DNA of 22,999 bases, from positions 1 through 22,999 of the IMG/VR virus record IMGVR_UViG_3300022884_000016. The stretch is one strand, 5' to 3'. This DNA comes from a virus. Made by a program: the position numbers and the translations under genes. Below the pieces are notes generated by a model that saw only the letters and a program-made list of their open reading frames with translations, was not told the origin of the DNA and did not search any database. The first letter of the stretch is position 1, and each line of letters opens with the position of its first letter. Below, piece after piece: positions 5,648 through 12,494 of this stretch.

Positions 5648-7927
5648 ATGCCGAAAATATCATTTTATCAAAGTGTAAAAAACTCATCTCAAACGACCGT
5701 GCTAGACCTTGACGACATTATGACAGGGATCCAAATTGGAGAATATGAGGCAATCGTCAGCGCCTACAGAAACGAAACCGACCCAGAGAAACGAAAAAAG
5801 TTAAAAATAGCGGTTCCGGCTTTCACAGGATCCGGAACCTTTGCGAAGAGATTAAACGAGAGTTTGATCAAACACTCGGGCCGAATTATTATAGACCTTG
5901 ACCACCTCGAAGACGTAGCAGCGGCAAAACTAAAGTTTAAAGGTGACGAGTTTGTCGAGTATGCTTTCACCTCTTTAGGTGGTCACGGCCTTGCGGTTGT
6001 GTTTAAGATTGACGGCTCGACTCACGGACAAAGCTTTCAAGAAATAAAGCAATATATAGAAACAAAATACAAGATCGAAGTCGATAAGGGAGTCAAAGAA
6101 GTTGCGCGGCTGAGGTTCGTTTCACACGATCCGGATTTGATATATAACGCCGAGGCTATACAATGGGAGACGCAAGCGCTAGGAGGCCGCGAAGTTTACG
6201 ACACCGACCGAATAAAGCATATAATCGGTACAAGTCTAAGTAATGCAATAGCGGGCGAGCGGCACTTTTTTAGAGTCAGAAACGCCAGACTTGCGGGGGG
6301 GTTTGTGGCCGGTGGCATGATTTCCGAAGACGAAATGCGCGACTTTATGCAAAGCGAAATTATTGCGCGAGGTATTGACGGCACGCGAAGACAAGCCGCT
6401 TTTAAGACAATAGAGGACGGTTTGATCTATGGGCGGCGCGATCCTATCACCAAAGAGAAAGCGCAAGAGTATGAAGTCAGACACGCCCAGACAACGAGCG
6501 CAATAAAAGAGGTTTTCGCTTTTGCTAATGATGTGAACAGAGCCGGCCGTGAATGGAACAAAGCCGACATTGACAACCTCGCAAAGCAGCACGGGTTGAA
6601 TTTTCCAGAGGTTGAGAAGATATTTAAAAGAGTATTTCACGAAAATAAAGACGAGTTCGGAATAAATGAAAAGCCAGAAATTGACAAAGTAGAATTATTC
6701 CTTTCGCGTCAATACGAGTTCTTTTTTAATGAGGTAACTCAGTTGAGAGAATATAGGGCCAAAGGGTCTAGTAGTAAATTTGTAAAAGTAAACTATGACA
6801 CCATTTGGAGAGCACTCTCAAAGCGCGGGTTTAAATTTCCACTCGATAAGCTCAAGAGTCTGTTGCGGTCTGACTTTGTGACGTCTTACAACCCGTTCAA
6901 AATGTATTTCGATAGCTTGCCAACTTGGAAGGCTAAAGACAAAAATCATGACCCTATAGGCGATTTAGCCGGCCACGTAGTTACTAAGACGCCCGTCTTT
7001 TTTAAAGAGCAGTTTAAAAAAGCGCTCGTGAGACAAATCGCTTGCGCTCTGGGCGGCTACGTAAATAGAATAGTGATTGTTTTAGTTTCCGAAGCTCAAG
7101 CCACCGGTAAAAGTACTTTTATTCGGTTCTTAAACCCTTTCGGCTTGGAGTATTACACTGAGAGCCCTTTGCAATCAAACAAAGATACAGAGTTCGCCTT
7201 TGTTGAAAATTTTATGTACAATTTAGAAGAGCTGAGCAGCTTATCAAATACAGACGTTAACAGGCTCAAGGCTATAATTTCGAAAGCGTCAATAAAGGAG
7301 CGTAAACCATACGCCCAAGACGCCGAGAGTCAGCCTAGGCGTTGCACCTTTTGGGGTTCTACTAATAAGACTGAGTTTTTGACCGACACACAAAACACCC
7401 GTTGGCTTTGTTTTACGGTTGAGTCGATCAAATGGGCCTACTCTAAAGAAATTAATATTAATGACGTTTACGCTCAAGCTCTGGCGCTATATAATGACAA
7501 AGACTTTAATTTTGAGTTAACGAGCGATGAGCAAGAAAAAAGAGATTTCATAAATAAAGGTTTCGAGATCGTAGATATAGAAAAGGAATTAATAATGCTG
7601 CATTTTAAGGTGTGCGCAAAGAATTCGGGCGAGTTCGTCAGTAATGCCGATATTTTAGAGCGCTTAACTAATTTCACAGAGGGCAAAATAAAATTAAACA
7701 CTCGTTTTATTAGTAAGTCGATGGTTCAACTCGACTTTGAGAGAGACACCAAAAAAGCAAACGGGCACGCGGTTCGCGGCTTTTGGGTTAAGCAATACGC
7801 AAAGCCTAACTATGAAGTTGTAACCGATAGCGCTATGACTTTAGACGAAAAGATCAAGATCGCCAGAGAGGCACGCGAAGCACTCGCCGAGTGCGTAGTC
7901 GATGAGAACGGAGACGCCCCTTTTTAA
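5648..7927 (+). CDS. Primase-helicase: BT4734-like N-terminal domain plus VapE/VirE-type SF3-like helicase
   Basis: A 759-residue replication protein. Residues 1 to about 165 match the BT4734-like/VirE N-terminal primase domain: IIDLDHL (81-87) supplies the metal-binding acidic motif, GGHGL (111-115) the second motif and ARLRFVSHDP (153-162) the third. The middle (about 190-340) is helical. The C-terminal half is a VapE-type ATPase with Walker A EAQATGKST (482-490), Walker B-like NLEEL (525-529) and a conserved block ending with TFWGSTNKTEFL (568-579) and NTRWLCF (583-589). By family it should make primers and unwind DNA to start replication. It is followed by a membrane protein gene and, 592 bases after its stop, by the start of the main iteron block, a likely origin. 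The start is the ATG after CAATAACCAA. Confidence 0.9.
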   Translation: MPKISFYQSVKNSSQTTVLDLDDIMTGIQIGEYEAIVSAYRNETDPEKRKKLKIAVPAFTGSGTFAKRLNESLIKHSGRIIIDLDHLEDVAAAKLKFKGDEFVEYAFTSLGGHGLAVVFKIDGSTHGQSFQEIKQYIETKYKIEVDKGVKEVARLRFVSHDPDLIYNAEAIQWETQALGGREVYDTDRIKHIIGTSLSNAIAGERHFFRVRNARLAGGFVAGGMISEDEMRDFMQSEIIARGIDGTRRQAAFKTIEDGLIYGRRDPITKEKAQEYEVRHAQTTSAIKEVFAFANDVNRAGREWNKADIDNLAKQHGLNFPEVEKIFKRVFHENKDEFGINEKPEIDKVELFLSRQYEFFFNEVTQLREYRAKGSSSKFVKVNYDTIWRALSKRGFKFPLDKLKSLLRSDFVTSYNPFKMYFDSLPTWKAKDKNHDPIGDLAGHVVTKTPVFFKEQFKKALVRQIACALGGYVNRIVIVLVSEAQATGKSTFIRFLNPFGLEYYTESPLQSNKDTEFAFVENFMYNLEELSSLSNTDVNRLKAIISKASIKERKPYAQDAESQPRRCTFWGSTNKTEFLTDTQNTRWLCFTVESIKWAYSKEININDVYAQALALYNDKDFNFELTSDEQEKRDFINKGFEIVDIEKELIMLHFKVCAKNSGEFVSNADILERLTNFTEGKIKLNTRFISKSMVQLDFERDTKKANGHAVRGFWVKQYAKPNYEVVTDSAMTLDEKIKIAREAREALAECVVDENGDAPF

Positions 7928-7951
7928 TACTAAAAACCAAAACCAAAACAA

Positions 7952-8338
7952 ATGAAAAATTACATTCGTTGGCTAATCGCTAACACTAGAATAAGAAAAG
8001 CAACCTTTGAGCTCTTTTGGCTTGCGTGCTACGTAGCCGGAGCGGTTGCCTCGATTTACTTTTCGATAGTCGAAGAGTGGCAAAATATATTCGGGCTTGG
8101 CTTTGTTTTTGCTATGGCTTTAAACCAATGGAAGAGGGCCAAAGCGGCTGAGGTTTTCAAGGTTGGCGAAATCGTTGGTTATTCTAAAAGATATATTGAG
8201 GACTTCGACCGGCCGCCGTTCTGGGCGGTTGACACTTTTAAAATATTAGAGGTTCACGAGTCGAGAGTCGAGGCCGAGAGGCTTAGAGACGGCATAAAAG
8301 TAGGATTAGAAAATTATCAAATAATCAAAACCAAATAA
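7952..8338 (+). CDS. Small membrane protein, 128 aa
   Basis: Starts at the ATG after the leader ACCAAAACCAAAACAAATG, the clearest example of the repeated A-rich leader. Residues about 20-40 (FELFWLACYVAGAVASIYFS) and 47-58 form two likely membrane spans. The remaining 70 residues form a soluble, charged cytoplasmic domain that includes EVFKVGEIVGYSKR and ends QIIKTK. No family is recognised. A membrane protein directly after a phage primase-helicase could anchor replication or act in superinfection control; both are guesses. Confidence 0.7.
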   Translation: MKNYIRWLIANTRIRKATFELFWLACYVAGAVASIYFSIVEEWQNIFGLGFVFAMALNQWKRAKAAEVFKVGEIVGYSKRYIEDFDRPPFWAVDTFKILEVHESRVEAERLRDGIKVGLENYQIIKTK

Positions 8339-8339
8339 C

Positions 8340-8519
8340 ATGACACAAACAGGAATAAACATTGTTTCTTTTACAGGAACTAAAGCCGTTAGTAAAAGCG
8401 AAGAGTATGCCAGAGACGCAATAAAAAGAGGGCTAAGAGTACACCCTCCTAGTGTGGCCATAGATTCTGGCTACAGAATAACTGTTGTTTTAATGGTTGA
8501 CAAGGTTACACTTGGCTAA
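8340..8519 (+). CDS. Short hypothetical protein, 59 aa, overlapping the first origin repeat
   Basis: A frame of 59 codons beginning MTQTGINIVSFTGTKAVSKS one base after the membrane protein stop and ending MVDKVTLG. Codon use and spacing match the operon, so it is probably real although short. Its last codons are made by the first GGTTACACT repeat (8504-8512), so the repeat array begins inside the gene. A terminator follows at 8551-8590. No domain is recognised. Confidence 0.6.
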   Translation: MTQTGINIVSFTGTKAVSKSEEYARDAIKRGLRVHPPSVAIDSGYRITVVLMVDKVTLG

Positions 8520-8793
8520 AAGTTACACTTGAGAGCTTTAAGTGTAACCCGCCCGCCTTCGCCCGTCTGTCAAGCGAACGCGGGCTTTTTGTGGGCTCGG
8601 GTTACACTAGTTACACTAGTTCTCTATATAGTTCTTTTACGGGGTGGGCGCGTGCCCTCCCTATTATTATTATTCTTTGATAATCTTTTTAGAAATATAA
8701 GTGTAACTAGTGTAACCCTATAATAAAAACCAACAAGGGCGAGGGCTAAGCGGTAAACACTACAAGTGTAACCTAGTGTAACCTAGTGTAACC
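8504..8793. repeat. Iteron-like array: ten copies of AGTGTAACY
   Basis: Copies of AGTGTAACC/T, or its complement RGTTACACT, start at 8504, 8521 (complement), 8541, 8600 and 8609 (complement), 8700 and 8709, and 8765, 8775 and 8785. The last three are spaced exactly 10 bases, close to one helical turn. The pairs at 8599-8617 and 8700-8718 (GGGTTACACTAGTTACACT and its complement) form a perfect 19-bp inverted repeat 82 bases apart. Between them lie a GGGC/GCCC hairpin (near 8646-8657) and an AT-rich run (8662-8700). Clustered repeats next to a primase-helicase gene suggest initiator binding sites, i.e. a replication origin. The alternative is a regulator array. Confidence 0.75.
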
Positions 8794-8812
8794 CTAAAAA
8801 ACACAATTAACA
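8520..8812. other. Gene-poor putative replication origin or control locus
   Basis: This 293-base stretch carries no convincing gene: the 64-codon frame at 8529-8723 is made largely of the repeats. It holds nine of the ten iterons, a terminator, the 19-bp inverted repeat and an AT-rich tract (TATTATTATTATTCTTTGAT region) that could open as an unwinding element. It separates the replication operon from the nuclease gene at 8813. No full TTG/TAnnTTTG promoter for that gene was found, so the repeats may also govern its expression. Confidence 0.55.
8551..8590 (+). terminator. Rho-independent terminator at the end of the replication operon
   Basis: GCCCGC (8551-8556) pairs with GCGGGC (8580-8585). 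Inside it TTCGC (8558-8562) pairs with GCGAA (8574-8578) with one mismatch between the stems, and TTTTT follows (8586-8590). It lies 31 bases after the 59-codon gene, embedded in the iteron array. Confidence 0.75.
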
Positions 8813-9172
8813 ATGATAGAAGCAAAAAGCGAAAGCCAAATACAAGCCGAATGTGTGAGATATATGAGAAACGATTTAAGGGTCGTATATGGCACTTTCT
8901 TTTCAGTTCCTAACGAGGGCAAGAGAAACCCCGTTAACGCCTCGAGAATGATCGCGCTAGGTCTTTTATCCGGTATTCCAGACCTTTTGTGGCTTGTAAA
9001 TCAAACAATCGTATTTTTTGAGCTAAAAACGACAAAAGGCCGAGCCTCAGCGAAACAAATATTAATACATGACAATCTAAGGGCCGAAGGTTTTGAGGTC
9101 TATATTGTAAAATCATTCGAAGAGTTTAAAAATGTCGTAACTTTGATAATTCAACGAAACCCTAAAACATGA
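8813..9172 (+). CDS. VRR-NUC domain nuclease (PD-(D/E)xK fold)
   Basis: A 119-residue protein matching the stand-alone phage VRR-NUC nucleases. The N-terminus ESQIQAECVRYMR carries the conserved Glu/Gln helix. GIPD (54-57) and FELK (69-72) give the PD-(D/E)xK catalytic residues Asp57, Glu70 and Lys72, and Gln82 in the following helix fits the family. Members are structure-selective nucleases, proposed to cut branched DNA such as Holliday junctions in phage genomes. It lies just after the putative origin and overlaps the lipoprotein gene by four bases (ATGA at 9169), so both are probably co-transcribed. Length is normal for the single-domain phage type. Confidence 0.88.
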   Translation: MIEAKSESQIQAECVRYMRNDLRVVYGTFFSVPNEGKRNPVNASRMIALGLLSGIPDLLWLVNQTIVFFELKTTKGRASAKQILIHDNLRAEGFEVYIVKSFEEFKNVVTLIIQRNPKT

Positions 9173-9843
9173 GAAACTTTTTTTTAATATGCCTTTGTGC
9201 TCTTGCTTTCTTGAGTTCATGCACACAATCAAATACAGACTTTAACACCGAAGAGGCTAACGAAGTCCTAGAAATAAAAACACTACTCGACAAGGCGGCA
9301 ATTGAATTTCGAGCGCCTTCTTTGATCTTGACAGAAAGCGAAATCTCTCTCGCTCTCACAGGATCGCACCCGCTCGAAATTCAAGCCGACCGAGTAGAGT
9401 GCAATGATTACCCTTTTAAAAGAAGAGTTCAAGATTTGGTCGAGTATCAAGTTGACATCTTTACAATAGTAGGCGAAATATTGCCCGCTTTTGGTCAAGA
9501 GGTCGAGACGACTAACCCGCGAGACGTCTCTCAGAATGGCGTAATAGATATTAATGACCTAGGTACTCTTTTAGGTTATTTTGGCAACGAATTTGAACCC
9601 GTCTATTTTGATGAGGTCGAACTCATAGGCGGCGAGGTTTCGGGCTCTGGCGAATTTGCTAACTTTAGCGGCTCTCTAATTGTCGCGGGCGACACCTTAG
9701 AGATATTAAATTTATATAAGGGCTCTAATTGCTTTGTTCAAGATTACGACTCTAGTACCTCAGCTTTTGACCAATGCAACAACGAAACGACTTTAACTTT
9801 TGCGACACCTTCGGGGGCCGTGAAATACACCTCAATAAATTAG
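9169..9843 (+). CDS. Phage-borne lipoprotein with one EF-hand/dockerin-like calcium loop
   Basis: A 224-residue protein starting MRNFFLICLCALAFLSSC: a signal peptide and lipobox (FLSSC, lipidated Cys18), so it is predicted to be exported and anchored in a membrane, in Bacteroidota often the outer membrane. Residues 119-130 (DVSQNGVIDIND) form a canonical 12-residue EF-hand loop, followed by LGTLLGYFGN, as in dockerin-type repeats. Dockerins usually carry two such loops; only one is seen here. The C-terminal half is beta-rich and acidic, with Cys188 and Cys203 possibly paired. It is coupled to the VRR-NUC gene by overlap. A surface lipoprotein in a phage early region suggests superinfection exclusion or a host-fitness gene; no known family is recognised. 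Confidence 0.75.
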   Translation: MRNFFLICLCALAFLSSCTQSNTDFNTEEANEVLEIKTLLDKAAIEFRAPSLILTESEISLALTGSHPLEIQADRVECNDYPFKRRVQDLVEYQVDIFTIVGEILPAFGQEVETTNPRDVSQNGVIDINDLGTLLGYFGNEFEPVYFDEVELIGGEVSGSGEFANFSGSLIVAGDTLEILNLYKGSNCFVQDYDSSTSAFDQCNNETTLTFATPSGAVKYTSIN

Positions 9844-9845
9844 AC

Positions 9846-10100
9846 ATGAAAAAATTTTCAGACGTAAAAGAAGGCGATAATATAGAAGTCACAAAAGGGT
9901 TTTCTAAAAACGCAAAGCTTGACAAGGTAGTTAAGATACTAAAAACAAACTACAGTTTAAAAATAGAGCTTAAAAGCGGGCTCGCTTTTGTTACTTGCCG
10001 CGTCTCTCAGCATTTGAGCGAGTTTTTCACCTTTAGCACAAAAAACGGAAACTTCGCCTATAAGGTGCAACAACCCAAAACCAAAACCAAAACCAAATAA
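9846..10100 (+). CDS. Hypothetical protein, 84 aa, with repeat-derived C-terminus
   Basis: I chose the ATG at 9846 (MKKFSDVKEGDNIEVTKG), two bases after the lipoprotein stop, over an in-frame ATG at 9774 inside the lipoprotein gene. The protein is a small basic beta-rich domain (VTKGFSKNAKLDKVVKIL, then LAFVTCRVSQHL). It ends QPKTKTKTK, encoded by tandem CCAAAA repeats that are themselves the A-rich leader motif used before other genes here, so the leader of the next gene seems to have been read into this one. The function is unknown. Confidence 0.6.
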   Translation: MKKFSDVKEGDNIEVTKGFSKNAKLDKVVKILKTNYSLKIELKSGLAFVTCRVSQHLSEFFTFSTKNGNFAYKVQQPKTKTKTK

Positions 10101-10113
10101 AAAACCTCATCAC

Positions 10114-10488
10114 ATGCAAAACAGGATTATACAAAAGAAATCTCTAAACTATATTTTTGAGATTGTAAATTATTTATATTTCAGCCTTGAGTTAGATCAA
10201 GCGATCGAAGTCGTTAAGCTCAGAAAGGAACCTAATAAAGACATGTTCGCGGCCGCTCTGGATTTCATTATCGACCGAAACCTCACCTTTCTCGGGGCCT
10301 TTTCTATACGGTACACCGATGAGACTCGCACCGCAATTAAAAAGATACCTCACTTTCTAGCTAAAGAGGTTGAGGGCGTCAGAATGGATAAACACTTAAT
10401 GCCGTTCGACTTTAAACTCTCGAAAGATAAAAAGCCTTTAGTAGTGGGCGAAAAATATATCAAAATTTTTGACTATGCCAACACCTAG
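10114..10488 (+). CDS. Hypothetical protein, 124 aa
   Basis: Starts MQNRIIQKKSLNYIFEIVNY. The leader AAAACCTCATCACATG (10101-10116) is a 16-base exact copy of that before the first early gene at 2138. The protein is soluble and mainly helical, with no recognised domain. Its 3' end overlaps the terminase small-subunit gene by 14 bases. The position directly before the packaging genes suggests a late-control or packaging accessory role, but this is context only. Confidence 0.6.
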   Translation: MQNRIIQKKSLNYIFEIVNYLYFSLELDQAIEVVKLRKEPNKDMFAAALDFIIDRNLTFLGAFSIRYTDETRTAIKKIPHFLAKEVEGVRMDKHLMPFDFKLSKDKKPLVVGEKYIKIFDYANT

Positions 10489-10903
10489 AAAAGAACCTTA
10501 TAAGCTCGCCGAGATGTACCGATTCGGCATTGTTACGGGCCGACCTCCTAAGTTTAACACGCCAAAGGCTATGAGTACAAAGATTAACTTATACTTTAAG
10601 CATTGCGATGAGGTACTTAAACCGCCTACAATCACAGGTTTAAGTTTGTTTTGTGGCTTTTCAGATAGGCGAAGCTTTTACGATTATCAAGACGACAAGC
10701 CCGAGTTTTCACACGTAACGCGCGCGGCTCGCACCGTTATCGCTAACTTTCATGAAATAAATGTCGCAACTAGCGACAAGCCTCAAGGGTCTATTTTCAT
10801 GCTTAAAAATTTCGGGTTTTCAGATACTCAGACAATCGAGCATAAAGGCAAGGCCGAAGTGCGCCAGACGTTCAAAATCGGCAAGACTATAATCGAATTT
10901 TAA
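10475..10903 (+). CDS. Terminase small subunit / DNA-packaging protein (putative)
   Basis: A 142-residue protein, starting at the ATG at 10475 (MPTPRKEPYKLAEMYRFG); a TTG two codons earlier is an alternative. It has the features of phage DNA-packaging proteins: GRPPKFNTPKAMSTKINLYF with a following helical, HTH-like region (TITGLSLFCGFSDRRSFYDY) for DNA recognition. A segment DKPQGSIFMLKNFGFSDTQT follows, typical of small terminase subunits of Gram-negative phages. It sits immediately upstream of the large terminase with only one small gene between, the usual order. It should recognise the packaging site and hand DNA to the large subunit. Confidence 0.78.
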   Translation: MPTPRKEPYKLAEMYRFGIVTGRPPKFNTPKAMSTKINLYFKHCDEVLKPPTITGLSLFCGFSDRRSFYDYQDDKPEFSHVTRAARTVIANFHEINVATSDKPQGSIFMLKNFGFSDTQTIEHKGKAEVRQTFKIGKTIIEF

Positions 10904-10913
10904 TAACCCCACC

Positions 10914-11051
10914 ATGAAAAAAACGATCAAAGTAAAAGTAGGGAATAGAGTCTTTGAGGGGGTTGTGCCTTTAGAGTACGAAGAGACGGCGAGCAGCAAA
11001 GTCAAAGGCCTAGCTATTGAGCCGCTGACTAAAAAAGCATCTCAAAACTAA
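10914..11051 (+). CDS. Short hypothetical protein, 45 aa, between the terminase genes
   Basis: Frame beginning MKKTIKVKVGNRVFEGVVPL at the ATG at 10914 (context ACCCCACCATG) and ending KKASQN. It fills most of the gap between the terminase subunits. A basic N-terminus, a beta-like first half and an acidic middle are visible; no domain is recognised. Spacing of 10 and 17 bases to its neighbours supports a real gene, but the length makes this uncertain. Confidence 0.5.
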   Translation: MKKTIKVKVGNRVFEGVVPLEYEETASSKVKGLAIEPLTKKASQN

Positions 11052-11068
11052 CAACAGACGCTTGACGC

Positions 11069-12493
11069 ATGAGTACACCCGAAACGCAACTCTTATTTGA
11101 TCCGTTCCCAAAGCAATTGGAATTCTTAGAGAAAGCGCTCGACAAAGTGGCTGAGCTTGTTATTTACGGTGGGGCGATTAGAGGGGGCAAGACGTTCGTA
11201 TCTCTGGGCGCGTTAGTCGTTCTTTGCAAAATGTACCCAAATAGCCGTTGGGCAATCGTCAGAAAAGACCTACCAACGCTAAAAAGGAACATATTACCAC
11301 CATTTAGAAAGATTGCGCCAAATAGTTTTTTAAAGGGTGGTTCGTTTGATAATGCATACAACCAAGCCGATCAAGTAGTCACGTTTAACAACGGCTCTCA
11401 AGTCATTCTATTTGCAGAAAATTACTCCCAAGATAAAGAGCTCAACCGTTGGAAGGGGCTCGAGGTTAACGGCTTTTTGCTCGAAGAGTGCAACGAATTG
11501 CAAGAGGAATCTTTTTACAAGGCAATCGAGCGGGCCGGCACTTGGATCTTACCGAGCGGCCAAATTCAGCCACCATCTAAAATATTAATGACTTGCAACC
11601 CCTCGCAAAACTGGGTTAAAACGACCCTATACGACCCCGCGCAAAACAACGCCTTGCCAGACTGTTGGCACTACATACAAGCCCGAATTTTTGACAACCC
11701 TTTCATGCCTAAGTCTTATATTGAGGGGCTTAAAAGGTTGCCTAAAAATCAATATCAAGTTTTTGTTTTGGGTAATTGGAATATAAAGCTCAAAAACGGG
11801 GCCGAGTTCTATCACAAATTCAATGTAGATACTAATATCGGGCCCGCGAAGTACAACCCCGCCTTGCCTCTTCATATTTCTTTTGACGAAAACGTAAACC
11901 CTTATTTGCCGGCGACTATATGGCAAGGCGAAGGTTTGAACGTCTGGCAAATAGATGAGATAGCGCTCAAGAAGCCCCACAATAAGATAAAAAGCGTATG
12001 TAACGAGCTCGGGCGGCGTTATAAATTCCATTCTGGCGGCGTTTTTGTTTATGGAGATGCCACCTCGAGAAAAGACGACACCAAGATCGAGCACGGCATG
12101 AACTTCTTTAATTTGGCCTTGCGATACCTTGCGAAATTCAGACCTACTAAAAGAGTGCCTAAAAGTAACCCGAGTGTGATCATGAGAGGCAACTTTATAA
12201 ATGCTTTATTTGAGGGCGAGATTGACGGCGCGAGCGCTTTAATAGGAGAAAAAAACGAGCTCACAATCGGAGACATGACCAACGTATTAGAAGATAGTGA
12301 CGGTAAAAAGTTAAAAATAAAGGTAAAAGACGCAAAAACGGGCGTAACTTTCGAGCCTTGGGGCCACCTTTCGGACGCGAACGACTATTTTTTAACATGG
12401 TATTTTAAGGCTCAGTTTCGCGCCTATCAAGGTAGCGCGAGCCTTGAGGCTCCTAGAACAGTAAAAAAGAGAGTTATAAAAAGAACTTATTGA
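11069..12493 (+). CDS. Terminase large subunit (packaging ATPase-nuclease)
   Basis: A 474-residue protein with both terminase domains. The ATPase has Walker A GGAIRGGKTF (34-43), Walker B FLLEE (136-140) and the coupling motif MTCNPS (174-179). The RNase H-like nuclease follows with Asp273 in HISFDEN, Asp330 in VYGDAT and Asp436/Asp439 in HLSDANDYF. It translocates DNA into the prohead with ATP and cuts the concatemer. Length is normal. It lies between the small subunit and the head genes, with the gp36-like gene starting one base after its stop. Confidence 0.93.
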   Translation: MSTPETQLLFDPFPKQLEFLEKALDKVAELVIYGGAIRGGKTFVSLGALVVLCKMYPNSRWAIVRKDLPTLKRNILPPFRKIAPNSFLKGGSFDNAYNQADQVVTFNNGSQVILFAENYSQDKELNRWKGLEVNGFLLEECNELQEESFYKAIERAGTWILPSGQIQPPSKILMTCNPSQNWVKTTLYDPAQNNALPDCWHYIQARIFDNPFMPKSYIEGLKRLPKNQYQVFVLGNWNIKLKNGAEFYHKFNVDTNIGPAKYNPALPLHISFDENVNPYLPATIWQGEGLNVWQIDEIALKKPHNKIKSVCNELGRRYKFHSGGVFVYGDATSRKDDTKIEHGMNFFNLALRYLAKFRPTKRVPKSNPSVIMRGNFINALFEGEIDGASALIGEKNELTIGDMTNVLEDSDGKKLKIKVKDAKTGVTFEPWGHLSDANDYFLTWYFKAQFRAYQGSASLEAPRTVKKRVIKRTY

Positions 12494-12494
12494 C

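Noticed and set aside
4921-5736. 15-base repeat GACAGGGATCCAAAT at 4921-4935 and 5722-5736
   Set aside because: Both copies encode TGIQI in unrelated proteins; one such match is expected by chance at about this size in 23 kb.
8529-8723. 64-codon plus-strand frame in the repeat block
   Set aside because: It is built mostly from the iterons, the terminator hairpin and the AT-rich tract, and its protein has no gene-like character.
8504-8793. CRISPR array
   Set aside because: The repeats are only 9 bases, occur in both orientations and have irregular spacing without spacers of constant length.
11627-12094. 155-codon minus-strand frame within the large terminase gene
   Set aside because: It is a long shadow frame; the plus strand carries all terminase motifs across the same bases.
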